From assembly GCA_020629255.1 (NCBI GenBank), contig JAHDDR010000023.1, positions 1-35,889 of the forward strand: a DNA stretch of 35,889 bases, read 5' to 3'. The position numbers and the translations under genes were made by a program. Shown piece after piece: positions 17,028 to 25,320 of this stretch; position 1 is the stretch's first letter; the number at the start of each line of letters is the position of its first letter. The notes under the pieces are model-generated. The model was not told where the DNA came from. It worked only from the letters and a program-made list of their open reading frames with translations, and ran no database searches. This DNA is from Saprospiraceae bacterium (GTDB lineage Bacteria > Bacteroidota > Bacteroidia > Chitinophagales > Saprospiraceae).

Positions 17028-17546
17028 ATGGAAGCTAAGAAAATAAGCGAATCAGAAACGATCATGACAGAAATGATTATGCCCAACGATACCAATCCTC
17101 TGGGAAATCTAATGGGCGGTAATCTTTTGCGTTGGATGGATATAGCCGGCGGGATTTGTGCGGGTAAACATTGTGAAAAACATACAGTTACTGCTTCAGT
17201 GGATCATGTGTCTTTTCAAAAACCGATTTTAGTGGGTGATGTGATAACTATCAAAGCCAGTGTGACTAGAGCCTTTAATACTTCAATAGAGGTTTATGTG
17301 GAAGTATTTGCTGCTGATATCAAAGGAAAAAACAATCGGCTATGTAACAATGCATACTATACGTTTGTTGCATTGGATGATGATACCAAAAGACCTACCA
17401 AAGTGCCGCCTGTTCTTCCTCTTTCCCATGAAGAGCAAGAACAATATGAAGGAGCGATGAGGCGGAGGGAAGTCAGATTAATTTTGAGTAAAAGGATGAA
17501 GCCTGAAAATGCATCCAACTTAAAAGAATTATTTTTAGGAAAATAA
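17028..17546 (+). CDS. Acyl-CoA thioesterase, hotdog fold (YciA/BFIT type)
   Basis: A 172-residue cytosolic hotdog-fold enzyme expected to hydrolyse acyl-CoA to free acid and CoA. The signature is NDTNPLGNLMGGNLLRWMDIAGGICA (residues about 20-45), where the Asn and Asp/Gly positions make the active site and CoA pocket, followed by TASVDHVSFQKPILVGDVITIKA and an AYYTFVALDD strand. The charged C-terminal tail (residues about 140-172) is common in the family. The in vivo substrate chain length is not predictable. A -7 box precedes it and no other gene on its strand is close, so it is probably monocistronic. Confidence 0.9.
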   Translation: MEAKKISESETIMTEMIMPNDTNPLGNLMGGNLLRWMDIAGGICAGKHCEKHTVTASVDHVSFQKPILVGDVITIKASVTRAFNTSIEVYVEVFAADIKGKNNRLCNNAYYTFVALDDDTKRPTKVPPVLPLSHEEQEQYEGAMRRREVRLILSKRMKPENASNLKELFLGK

Positions 17547-17652
17547 AAATATCGATTTGTCATCATCGGACAAATGAATCATTTAATTCCGGATAAAAAT
17601 ATTTTTTAGAAAAACAGGAACGTTTATTTTTTATATCAACTAAACCATCATC

Positions 17653-18180
17653 ATGAAAAATATTTTTTGGGTTTTAATCTTGTTTATTATTTTTTCCTGT
17701 AATACTTCGAATACAGAGTTAGTCGAAAAAGAAAAAACGAAAACTTCCATCAGTTCAAATACCGATAATTCTGATATGATTCGGAAAACACCTGAGCAAT
17801 GGAAAAAGGAATTGAATGAACAAGAATATTATGTTCTAAGAGAAAAAGGAACGGAAAGAGCCGGAACAGGTGATTTATTAAATAATAAAAAGAAGGGTAT
17901 CTATACTTGCAGAGGGTGTCAATTACCTTTATTCCATTCGGATGCTAAATTCAATTCCGGAACGGGTTGGCCTTCTTATTTTCAACCGATAAAAAAAGAA
18001 AATGTAAAAGAAGAATCAGATAGTTCTCATGGCATGGTTCGTACAGAAATTTTATGTGGTCGATGTGATGGACATTTAGGGCATGTTTTTGATGATGGTC
18101 CCCAACCCACCGGCTTGAGGTATTGCATTAATTCTGTATCCTTAGATTTTGTGCCTCAAGAAGGAAGAAAGAAAAATTAG
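17653..18180 (+). CDS. msrB: Peptide-methionine (R)-S-oxide reductase, exported lipoprotein form
   Basis: MsrB repairs R-methionine sulfoxide in oxidised proteins. This 175-residue version has a lipoprotein signal (FIIFSC, acceptor Cys16) and a 30-residue linker, so repair takes place in the envelope. The domain is intact: zinc cysteines Cys86/Cys89 ([10 protein letters not shown]) and Cys135/Cys138 ([18 protein letters not shown]), GTGWPSYF, and the catalytic Cys158 in LRYCINS. The resolving step may need an external thiol partner such as the thioredoxin-family lipoproteins encoded at 8-9 kb; that link is inference. A hairpin follows the stop at 18206-18240. Confidence 0.95.
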   Translation: MKNIFWVLILFIIFSCNTSNTELVEKEKTKTSISSNTDNSDMIRKTPEQWKKELNEQEYYVLREKGTERAGTGDLLNNKKKGIYTCRGCQLPLFHSDAKFNSGTGWPSYFQPIKKENVKEESDSSHGMVRTEILCGRCDGHLGHVFDDGPQPTGLRYCINSVSLDFVPQEGRKKN

Positions 18181-18205
18181 TACAAATAGCTCATTATTAT
18201 AAACA

Positions 18206-18240
18206 AAGGGTTAACAACATCAAATGATTTGTTAACCCTT
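18206..18240 (+). terminator. Hairpin after msrB, probable terminator
   Basis: Arms AAGGGTTAACAA (18206-18217) and TTGTTAACCCTT (18229-18240) form a perfect 12-bp stem with an 11-base loop, 25 bases after the msrB stop. There is no long T run behind it, so termination strength is uncertain. Confidence 0.6.
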
Positions 18241-18300
18241 ATTGAATTCATTTAATTCATCCAATAAGGTTATACATTGAGGTTTCCAAAAAGAACCTTT

Positions 18301-19437
18301 ATGAATGTCAAGCCATTATATTTTTATATTTTAATATTTCTATTTTTCATTTCTTGCAACAATCCAAGATTGGATTGGGGAGAATTATCTCTATATTTTC
18401 CCGAACCCGAATTATTGCAAAAGGGGGTTGTCAATAAACATTATTATCATTATAAATCTTTAGATGGATTTGAAGTGAAAACAGATATTTCCTATACTAA
18501 ATACCAAGCAGAAGCTCCCGATATTTTACATGTAGAATATTATGATGCCGGTCTGGATATCAATCGGTATGAAAAAATAAAAATTCAGGATAATAAATTT
18601 CTTTTAGAAGAAGGATATAAAATGATAAGGGGAGATACTTTGTCTGTGAAAGTCATTAAAAACGAAATATACAATTGGGAAAAAGATACTTCTTTTTTCG
18701 AATCAGAATATAAAAGTGAATTTTATCACAATAGATATGTAAGGTCTAAAAGAGTTTTTGAAAAAGATACTATTATAGAAAATAGACCCGCCAAAATATT
18801 TTATAAAACTTCGGATGTTATAAATGATTTTGAAGTTGACCATAAAAGAGACACTACCGAAACGCATTGGGATTATCGAGAAGTATACGTTTCTGATTTT
18901 GGACGATGGGGTTATGAAGGCTTGGGAGATGATGGAAAAATAAAATTAGAACTTGTTGAGCAAATGTCGCTGTCTGAATTTGAAAAAAGACAACAAAATA
19001 ATATCCGAAGAATTTCCGAATTCCCTCAAGAAGAGTTTTTGGATCAGAACACTAATTTCGAATTATGTGAGAAAGAAAATAATATTTTTGATTACTATAA
19101 TGGAAAAGATCCTGCAGGAATTATTGGCGATAAAAAATCGATGTGGGCTATTTTTGCAGAATCTCCATTACCGGAAGGAACAGAAAATGAAGAAGGATAT
19201 CTAACCTTTCGTTTTGTCATTAATTGTCATGGAAAAGCTGGAAGATTCGTAGTACAAACAGCAGATCTTAATTATCAAGAAACAGAATTTTCAGACACTT
19301 TAGTCCAATATTTTTATCAAATCATAAAAGAAATAGATACGTGGAAACCTTGCTTTATAAAAAAAGAACCAAAGGACTCTTATTTCTATATCACACTAAA
19401 AATTAATGATGGTAGAATTACTGAAATATTGCCTTAA
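18301..19437 (+). CDS. Lipoprotein of unknown function with a possible TonB-like C-terminal domain
   Basis: I do not recognise this gene. The longest frame begins at a TTG (18277), but ATG 18301 gives a clean lipoprotein signal (MNVKPLYFYILIFLFFISC, acceptor Cys19), so that start is used, giving 378 residues. The middle is rich in Glu, Lys and Tyr with predicted strands. The last roughly 80 residues (YLTFRFVINCHGKAGRF, then IIKEIDTWKPC, then FYITLKINDG) follow the pattern of TonB C-terminal domains: a strand with a glycine turn, a helix ending in W-K-P, and a closing strand. That reading is tentative. The 3' end overlaps the next gene by 32 bases. Confidence 0.7.
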   Translation: MNVKPLYFYILIFLFFISCNNPRLDWGELSLYFPEPELLQKGVVNKHYYHYKSLDGFEVKTDISYTKYQAEAPDILHVEYYDAGLDINRYEKIKIQDNKFLLEEGYKMIRGDTLSVKVIKNEIYNWEKDTSFFESEYKSEFYHNRYVRSKRVFEKDTIIENRPAKIFYKTSDVINDFEVDHKRDTTETHWDYREVYVSDFGRWGYEGLGDDGKIKLELVEQMSLSEFEKRQQNNIRRISEFPQEEFLDQNTNFELCEKENNIFDYYNGKDPAGIIGDKKSMWAIFAESPLPEGTENEEGYLTFRFVINCHGKAGRFVVQTADLNYQETEFSDTLVQYFYQIIKEIDTWKPCFIKKEPKDSYFYITLKINDGRITEILP

Positions 19438-20275
19438 ATTTTCGTTTATACTTTTTATTTTTTCTTCTTGTGAGGAAGAAGAAAAAATATATTATAAAAA
19501 AGAATTTTCTGAAGAAGAAAAAAAAGAATTGGCTCGTTCTCTAGTAAAAGGAAGCAACACTTATTATTATAGAGGCTCTAAATCGCAACAGAATATTTTA
19601 TTAGAAGCGCTCGGTTACGATTCCAATCATGCAGAATTATTTCAACGCTTTTGTTCGCCCTTTGCTCGGAGGGGATATCATAAAAAATTTTATCAATTTT
19701 GTAATAGAGCTGTAGAATTAGATCCCTTAGGAAATATTGGATATCGAGGTTATTTATATTTATATTATTTTCGGGATTATCAAAAAGCGTTAGATGATTT
19801 TGATGCCACAGATATTCTTACACCCAATCAAGTAGATTATCCCCAATCATTAAGTGTTGATTATTTGAGAGGCATTTGCTATCTCAAAATAAAAAATTAC
19901 GAAAAATCTATTTTTTATTTTGATAAACATATCCAACTTGAAACGGAAAAAGTCGGTGTGAATTATATCAATTCCAAAACATTTTTATTTAAGGGAATTG
20001 CCCATATGAAACTCAAAGATTTTGATGCTGCTTTAAAAACCTTCAATACCGGATTGGAAGTAGATGAGCAGAATGCAGATCTTTTATTATGGACTTCCAA
20101 AATACATTTGGAAAAGGGAGATAAAAAAACAGCTCTTAGATATGTAAAAGAAGCGAGAAAACAATTCATGAAAGAAAACCACAACTCGCGTTATGTAGTT
20201 GAAGAATTTTTCCAGACTTACATACAAGATATTGAAGAATTAGAATTACGTATATATAGTTTGGTTGAAATATAA
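19406..20275 (+). CDS. TPR-repeat lipoprotein of unknown function
   Basis: A 289-residue lipoprotein: signal peptide FSFILFIFSSC with acceptor Cys22, then an acidic linker (CEEEEKIYYKKEFSEEEKKE). From about residue 65 on it is made of about five tetratricopeptide-like helix pairs; the clearest are VDYLRGICYLKIKNYEKSI, FLFKGIAHMKLKDFDAAL and ADLLLWTSKIHLEKGDKKTAL. TPRs are protein-binding scaffolds, so a partner is expected, possibly the lipoprotein encoded just upstream. The two genes overlap by 32 bases and must be cotranscribed; ATG 19409 is an alternative start one codon later. It ends seven bases before the convergent porT-like gene. Confidence 0.78.
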   Translation: MMVELLKYCLKFSFILFIFSSCEEEEKIYYKKEFSEEEKKELARSLVKGSNTYYYRGSKSQQNILLEALGYDSNHAELFQRFCSPFARRGYHKKFYQFCNRAVELDPLGNIGYRGYLYLYYFRDYQKALDDFDATDILTPNQVDYPQSLSVDYLRGICYLKIKNYEKSIFYFDKHIQLETEKVGVNYINSKTFLFKGIAHMKLKDFDAALKTFNTGLEVDEQNADLLLWTSKIHLEKGDKKTALRYVKEARKQFMKENHNSRYVVEEFFQTYIQDIEELELRIYSLVEI

Positions 20276-20282
20276 ATTCCCC

Positions 20283-21011
20283 CTACCCTTCGAAATGAAT
20301 GGAAATGGTAAAGGCTCTTGACAACACCTTATCCAATACATTCGATTCTTCCAATTGTGGGTTCCTTAATAAAATATTACTGATGCCCTGGGAAATTTTA
20401 AATTCGGGAGAAAAAATAAAAAATGGGAAAAAGAATTGTACCCCAAATCCATATTCAACAGAAAAATCGGTAGGTGATATTTTAATCAACTCATCTGCTT
20501 GTCGGGTCTTTGAATTACTCGCTACATCGAAAGCGTATTTCACTCCGGCAATCAAGAACACTCTTTTATCTCGGAATGGTGCAGATTTGTACCTGACATG
20601 AAAAGGGATTTCAGCAAAAACAGATTCTATTTTACGGGTGAAAGTAGAGCGACCCCTCGCATCTGCATATTGGAGTTTCCGTTCAGCAAAAGATAATGTG
20701 GGTAATAATCGAAAATCAAAATATTCACCAATTTTTAAGTTGGTGACAATTCCTAGATTAAAGCCCGGGCCGGTTATCGATTGTGCAACACTTAAACTAT
20801 CATTCAAAATGAATTGGTCGGAATGAAAAACCCGGTAATTGGATTTGTTATAACCCAGTGTGATGCCAAAATAATAAGGTTTCTTAGAAAACTCCTTATA
20901 GTTATAATTCGAACCTTTCTTAAATTGTGCTGTTGCCGGGTTCATGGCGAGTAGGACAAAAAGCCCTGCCACCAAACAAACCGCTATTTTATTCCTGTGT
21001 AAATCGAACAT
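20283..21011 (-). CDS. porT: PorT/SprT-like outer-membrane protein (type IX secretion associated)
   Basis: A beta-barrel protein of 242 residues from ATG 21011; the frame also offers ATG 21035, eight codons upstream. The 21011 start gives a more normal signal peptide (KIAVCLVAGLFVLLAMNPATA, then Q). The mature part has barrel strands such as KPYYFGITLGYNKSNYRVF, GPGFNLGIVTNLKIGEYFDFRLLPTLSF and a late VEYGFGVQFFFPFFIFSPEFKISQGI. Location directly downstream of menG is the arrangement I know for porT/sprT in Bacteroidota, where the protein is needed for type IX secretion and gliding. The identification rests on fold pattern plus context. The gene overlaps the end of menG. Confidence 0.8.
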   Translation of the reverse strand: MFDLHRNKIAVCLVAGLFVLLAMNPATAQFKKGSNYNYKEFSKKPYYFGITLGYNKSNYRVFHSDQFILNDSLSVAQSITGPGFNLGIVTNLKIGEYFDFRLLPTLSFAERKLQYADARGRSTFTRKIESVFAEIPFHVRYKSAPFRDKRVFLIAGVKYAFDVASNSKTRQADELIKISPTDFSVEYGFGVQFFFPFFIFSPEFKISQGISNILLRNPQLEESNVLDKVLSRAFTISIHFEG

Positions 21012-21712
21012 ATTCCTAATGTGAGTGGTACGCATTCGTTAAATTTATAACCTGTGCTTTCCATGACTTTTACAAAATCCTTGCCATTAGGGAAAGCTTG
21101 GACGGATTCATATAAATATTTATACGCTTTTGGATCTTTAGAAGTGAATTTGCCAACAAAAGGCAAGATATACTTAAAATAAAAACCATATAATTGCTTG
21201 AATGGGAACATCGTAGGTTGTGAAAATTCGAGAATCATGATTTTTCCACCTGGTTTGAGTACCCGATTCATTTCAAGCATTCCCTTCTTCAGATTTTGAT
21301 AATTGCGTACACCAAATGCAACGGTTACAGCATCGAAAGTATTGTCTTGAAAAGGTAGATTTTCGGAATCACCCTCTTGTAACTGGATCAAACCTTCCAA
21401 ATTCTGTTTTTTTATCTTTTTTCTTCCTACTTCCAACATTTCAGTAGAAATATCCATTCCAATGATTTTCTCCGGATCCAACTGCTTCGCAATCTCCAAA
21501 GCAACGTCTGCCGTTCCGGTCGCCATATCCAAAATCACTTTAGGTTGTAACTCTTTTAGCGTAGCAATCCCTTTTCTTCTCCAAGTCACATCCATACGCA
21601 AGGAAAGAACCCGGTTCAACAAATCATAATAAGGAGCGATGTTATTGAACATCTTAGAAATCTGTCCCTTTTTTTCTTCTTCCTCACTATAAGGTTTGAT
21701 ATGTTCTGCCAT
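20984..21712 (-). CDS. menG: Demethylmenaquinone methyltransferase
   Basis: MenG/UbiE transfers a methyl group from S-adenosylmethionine to demethylmenaquinone in the last step of menaquinone synthesis. The 242-residue protein has the family start VSKMF-type sequence KMFNNIAPYYDLLNRVLSL, SAM motif I ILDMATGTAD (60-69), IIGMDIST, the DSENLPFQDNTFDAVTVAFGVRN block, and LKPGGKIMILEFSQP. An exact -7 box lies upstream on the minus strand. Its 3' end overlaps the porT-like gene, so the two are translationally linked. Anaerobic or low-potential respiration through menaquinone is typical for the phylum. Confidence 0.95.
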   Translation of the reverse strand: MAEHIKPYSEEEEKKGQISKMFNNIAPYYDLLNRVLSLRMDVTWRRKGIATLKELQPKVILDMATGTADVALEIAKQLDPEKIIGMDISTEMLEVGRKKIKKQNLEGLIQLQEGDSENLPFQDNTFDAVTVAFGVRNYQNLKKGMLEMNRVLKPGGKIMILEFSQPTMFPFKQLYGFYFKYILPFVGKFTSKDPKAYKYLYESVQAFPNGKDFVKVMESTGYKFNECVPLTLGICSIYTGIK

Positions 21713-21731
21713 AATAAACGATTCTATTATG

Positions 21732-21739
21732 CAAACATA
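21732..21739 (-). promoter_or_regulatory. Candidate -7 promoter box (TATGTTTG) for menG-porT
   Basis: On the minus strand TATGTTTG matches TAnnTTTG exactly, is followed by CAT, and ends 19 bases before the menG ATG at 21712. It would drive menG and the overlapping porT-like gene. Confidence 0.5.
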
Positions 21740-21778
21740 CGAAACCCAATATTGTTAAGGAACTTTCCCTTGTAGTAT

Positions 21779-22423
21779 CTAAAACTTCCAACCCAAAGAA
21801 AATTTAAGAAGCCTTTCTCTATCATCGAAGGCAATGCCTTCTCCAAAGAATTGCATGTGGTCTGCAAATTTGCCAAAATCGCCTTCATAGCGGATATCTA
21901 GCGTCAGTTTCCAAATATCTGCACCAATGCCAGCTTGCCAACCGATGTTCAAATCATCAAAGGCTTGTTCATAATTGGTTACAATACCCACTAAATCACT
22001 TTTTCCTCCAATATTCCGGGTTCCTATAACACCTCCCTGAAACCGTATCGGACCAAACTTCATTCCCAAATGAATGGGAAGATTCAGATTGTAATACGTT
22101 TCGGATAATTCCTGAACGGTTGATACATCCGCTAATTCTGTTAATTGGAAACGGGTAGTGGCCATACTGACATGGAGTTCGGTTTGAAGGAAAATCTTCT
22201 TGGCAGATTCCAATCGAAGGAACAGCCCCGCATTATACCCGAATTCTGCATCTAGAACTTCAAGTTGGAATTCTTCCAATCCAGTCTGATTGGTAATGAT
22301 CAAATCCTTGGGTTTGATTTGTGAAGTACTCATTCCGATTCTAGGTCCCCATTTCAAACCTTGGGCTTGGATATATGTTGCCCCTAGTAGGCAAAAAATG
22401 ATGATGATGATTGATTGTTTCAT
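21779..22423 (-). CDS. PorT-family outer-membrane beta-barrel protein, paralogue B
   Basis: A 214-residue exported barrel: signal peptide ending TYIQA before Q, then strands LKWGPRIGMSTSQIKP, NAGLFLRLESAKKIFLQTELHV, LNLPIHLGMKFGPIRFQGG and LKFSLGWKF as the closing strand with a terminal phenylalanine, the outer-membrane assembly signal. It aligns along its full length with the next gene upstream (22482-23162), sharing the order GPIR(F/I)QGG, IGGKSDL/IGGRSDL, DIWKL and DHMQFF/DHMEFF. The function is unknown; members of this family are small eight-stranded barrels. It ends 66 bases before the menG start. Confidence 0.82.
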   Translation of the reverse strand: MKQSIIIIIFCLLGATYIQAQGLKWGPRIGMSTSQIKPKDLIITNQTGLEEFQLEVLDAEFGYNAGLFLRLESAKKIFLQTELHVSMATTRFQLTELADVSTVQELSETYYNLNLPIHLGMKFGPIRFQGGVIGTRNIGGKSDLVGIVTNYEQAFDDLNIGWQAGIGADIWKLTLDIRYEGDFGKFADHMQFFGEGIAFDDRERLLKFSLGWKF

Positions 22424-22481
22424 TCTAATTGATTTTTATTATGTTTTTTACAATAAACGCAGCAAAAACAATGCAAAGAAT

Positions 22482-23162
22482 TTAAAAAGTCCAACCTACG
22501 GCTAATTTCATTTGCTTTTCTCCTTCATCGAAAGCTACTCGATTCTCAAAGAATTCCATGTGATCTCCGTAATTATTAAAGGCTCCTTCATATTTCCAAT
22601 CCAGATTGATTTTCCAAATATCAAGACCGATCCCCAATTGCCAGCCTAAATCGACACCATTAAAATTCTGGGCATAACCTTCGTAGGCTTTCAAATCAGA
22701 ACGGCCTCCAATATGGTAATTACCAATCGCGCCTCCTTGTATACGAATGGGACCCATTTTGAATCCCATATTAATAGGCATCGAAATATTATGATAGGAT
22801 TCCATCACGGTTTCAGCAATCGGAGTCGACGTGCGAAGCAAATCTTGTATTTCGTAATCGGTACGGGTAGAATTGATATGTAGTTCTGGGCGGATGAAGA
22901 AATTTTTCCCTTGTTGGAAATGCATGAACATACCGATATTCATTCCATATTGGGCATCTTTCACATTCAGTTTATAGCGTTGGGTGTTTTCTGCATTCAG
23001 GATAAATAAATCCGAAGGGTCGATATCGGTAGTACTGATACCGGCTCTAATCCCAAATTTAACCTTTTTTTGATCCTTGGAATTTTTCTTGTTTTTCTTT
23101 TGGGCAAATGATGCTGTGGATGCTATCAAAAGAACGAGCATGACGATGATTGACTTTTTCAT
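22482..23162 (-). CDS. PorT-family outer-membrane beta-barrel protein, paralogue A
   Basis: A 226-residue exported barrel, tandem paralogue of the following gene. The signal peptide (IIVMLVLLIASTASFA, then Q) is followed by a lysine-rich stretch (KKNKKNSKDQKKVK) absent from paralogue B. Strands such as KFGIRAGISTTDIDPSDL, YGMNIGMFMHFQQGKNFFIRPELHI, ISMPINMGFKMGPIRIQGGAIG and the final MKLAVGWTF define the barrel. A perfect GGAGGTGAT lies on the minus strand 26 bases before the ATG, which is unusual in this window. It is 58 bases from paralogue B, so the pair is probably one transcription unit created by tandem duplication. Confidence 0.82.
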   Translation of the reverse strand: MKKSIIVMLVLLIASTASFAQKKNKKNSKDQKKVKFGIRAGISTTDIDPSDLFILNAENTQRYKLNVKDAQYGMNIGMFMHFQQGKNFFIRPELHINSTRTDYEIQDLLRTSTPIAETVMESYHNISMPINMGFKMGPIRIQGGAIGNYHIGGRSDLKAYEGYAQNFNGVDLGWQLGIGLDIWKINLDWKYEGAFNNYGDHMEFFENRVAFDEGEKQMKLAVGWTF

Positions 23163-23404
23163 AATGAATAGATTTTTTCAATGATGATATCACCTCCCTA
23201 GCCTTCGTTCCTAAATTGGAATTAGGTATTAGAATATTAGAGAAGCATGAAAAAGTAAAAGATAATGTCATCCGCAATTTGAATTTTATGTGGGTAGAAA
23301 CGCTTATATTTCTAAAACTCTTATGTCAAAAGACATTTTTTTTCATAAGATTAACTTCTTTAGGATTTATTTATGAGTTTTGCAATACTAAAAAGTAGTG
23401 GCGT

Positions 23405-24016
23405 ATGAAAATAAAGACAGCAGAATATGTAGCGAGTTATCCGGATATCCGTCAGACACCCGATGAAGGGAAACCGGAATATGCTTTTATTGGTCGGTCC
23501 AATGTGGGCAAGTCATCCTTAATCAATATGCTTTGTGATAAAAAAGGATTGGCGAAAACATCGCAAAAACCCGGTAAGACCCAACTTATCAATTATTTTA
23601 ATATTGATAATGAATGGTACATTGTGGATTTGCCCGGTTATGGATATGCCAAAATTTCCAAAACCAAGCGGAACGAATGGCAACGCATGATTGATGGTTA
23701 CTTGCTTAGAAAGAGAACCCTCATGTGTGCTTTTGTTTTGATTGATTCGAATATTTCGCCACAGAAAAAAGATCTGGAGTTCATTGATTGGTGTGGAAAT
23801 ATGCAAGTTCCTTTTGTTATCGTATTTACTAAAACAGATAAATCGAAACCACAACTCATCGAGGATAATATTAGAGCCTTCCAAGAAACTTTATTGGAAA
23901 CTTGGGAAGAATTGCCCCAACAATTCATCACTTCTTCTAATGATAAAAAAGGAAGAGATGAAATTCTATCCTTCATTCAGGATTTGAATGCCAAATTAGG
24001 AATTGAAGAAAAATAA
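23405..24016 (+). CDS. engB: Ribosome-biogenesis GTP-binding protein EngB/YsxC
   Basis: An essential-type small GTPase acting in large ribosomal subunit assembly. The 203-residue protein shows all G motifs: G1 GRSNVGKSS (30-38), the G2 region SQKPGKTQLINYF, G3 DLPGYGYAK (75-83), G4 TKTDK (about 144-148) and G5 TSSNDKKG. The N-terminus MKIKTAEYVASYPDIRQTP is as in homologues, fixing the start at 23405. It heads a rightward run with the monooxygenase, thioesterase and TspO genes; the next ATG comes one base after its stop. The upstream gap of 242 bases contains a GAGTTTTGCAA sequence that only loosely resembles a -7 box. Confidence 0.96.
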   Translation: MKIKTAEYVASYPDIRQTPDEGKPEYAFIGRSNVGKSSLINMLCDKKGLAKTSQKPGKTQLINYFNIDNEWYIVDLPGYGYAKISKTKRNEWQRMIDGYLLRKRTLMCAFVLIDSNISPQKKDLEFIDWCGNMQVPFVIVFTKTDKSKPQLIEDNIRAFQETLLETWEELPQQFITSSNDKKGRDEILSFIQDLNAKLGIEEK

Positions 24017-24017
24017 A

Positions 24018-25307
24018 ATGGGAACAGAAGATAAATATGCGATAATTGGAGCGGGTCCTTCGGGTTTATGTGGAGCCAAAAATCTAAAAGAAATGGGTAT
24101 TCCTTTTGATGGTTACGAAGCCGCTTCCGATTTAGGTGGACTGTGGAACATCAAAAACGAAAATAGCACGGTCTATGAATCAGCTCATTTAATTTCGTCC
24201 AAAGGAATGACCGAATTCGAAGATTTCCCCATGAAAGATGATGTCGCAGATTATCCCCACCATTCCGAATTGTATCAATATTTTAGTGATTATGCCGACC
24301 ATTTTGGTCTTCGGGAACATTATCAATTTAATATGGCAGTTAAAAAAATAGAAGAAGTAAATGGTAAATGGAAACTGACAACCGAAGCGGGAATTTCTAA
24401 TTTATATAAAGGCATCATTATTGCCAACGGTTGTTTGACCCATCCGAATATTCCGAATATTCCCGGGAATTTTGAAGGAGAACTTCTTCATTCCAAAGAT
24501 TATAAAGATCCAAGTATTTTTGAAGGGAAAAAAGTATTAATTATTGGTGCCGGAAACAGTGGTTGTGATATTGTCGTGGATGCGGTTCATAGAGCCCAAA
24601 AAGTAGACATGAGTGTGCGGCGGGGATATCATTTCGTTCCGAAATATATTTTTGGAAAGCCGGCAGATACGATTGGCGGGTTTATCCAATTACCTCGCTT
24701 ACTAAAACAACGAATAGATAAATGGTTATTGAATACTTTTTTTGTGGTGAATCCGCAACGCTTGGGATTTCCGGAACCCGATCACAAATTATACGAATCA
24801 CACCCCATTGTCAATACCTTGGTTTTATACCATTTGGGACACGGAGATTTAAGGGTAAAAAAAGATGTCGTAAAATTTGAAGGAAAAACAGTACATTTTA
24901 AAGATGGAACACAAGAGGAATATGACATGGTGTTATGTGCTACGGGTTATCAGTTACATTATCCATTCATTGATAAAAACCATTTAAATTGGGGAGAAGA
25001 AAAAGCCCCTCAATTATATCTAAATATTTTCACGCCACACCATAATAATATTTTTGTTTTAGGCATGGTAGAGGCAACAGGTTTAGGTTGGGAAGGACGA
25101 AATAAACAAGCTATTCTTGTGGCTCGTTTTATTTCAGAAATGGAAAAAGGAAGTCATAAAGCCCAGCAATTTTTTCAAAAAATACAATCGGGTATGCCCG
25201 ATATGCGAGGCGGTTTCGAATATATGGATGTGGAACGCATGGCTTATTATGTACATAAAGATACGTATTTAAAACAGATAAAAAGGCATCTTAAAATGTT
25301 GTCTTGA
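24018..25307 (+). CDS. Flavin-containing monooxygenase (FMO-like)
   Basis: An FAD- and NADPH-dependent monooxygenase of 429 residues. The FAD-binding Rossmann motif is IIGAGPSGLCG (9-19), the NADPH motif is IIGAGNSGCD (175-184), and the FMO-identifying sequence FxGxxxHxxxY appears as FEGELLHSKDY (152-162). The C-terminal ATGY motif (CATGYQ) is also present. Enzymes of this type oxygenate amines, sulfides or ketones; which one cannot be told. The frame extends to a TTG at 24003 inside engB, but ATG 24018 directly gives the usual short N-terminus before the Rossmann strand. The thioesterase starts 13 bases downstream. Confidence 0.9.
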   Translation: MGTEDKYAIIGAGPSGLCGAKNLKEMGIPFDGYEAASDLGGLWNIKNENSTVYESAHLISSKGMTEFEDFPMKDDVADYPHHSELYQYFSDYADHFGLREHYQFNMAVKKIEEVNGKWKLTTEAGISNLYKGIIIANGCLTHPNIPNIPGNFEGELLHSKDYKDPSIFEGKKVLIIGAGNSGCDIVVDAVHRAQKVDMSVRRGYHFVPKYIFGKPADTIGGFIQLPRLLKQRIDKWLLNTFFVVNPQRLGFPEPDHKLYESHPIVNTLVLYHLGHGDLRVKKDVVKFEGKTVHFKDGTQEEYDMVLCATGYQLHYPFIDKNHLNWGEEKAPQLYLNIFTPHHNNIFVLGMVEATGLGWEGRNKQAILVARFISEMEKGSHKAQQFFQKIQSGMPDMRGGFEYMDVERMAYYVHKDTYLKQIKRHLKMLS

Positions 25308-25320
25308 TGAGGATATCAAT

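Noticed and set aside
17555-17575. Hairpin ATTTGTC/GACAAAT after the acyl-CoA thioesterase
   Set aside because: The stem is only seven base pairs with no T run, too weak to call a terminator with confidence.
18277-18300. TTG 18277 as start of the lipoprotein gene
   Set aside because: A TTG start would add eight residues before a complete lipoprotein signal that begins at ATG 18301.
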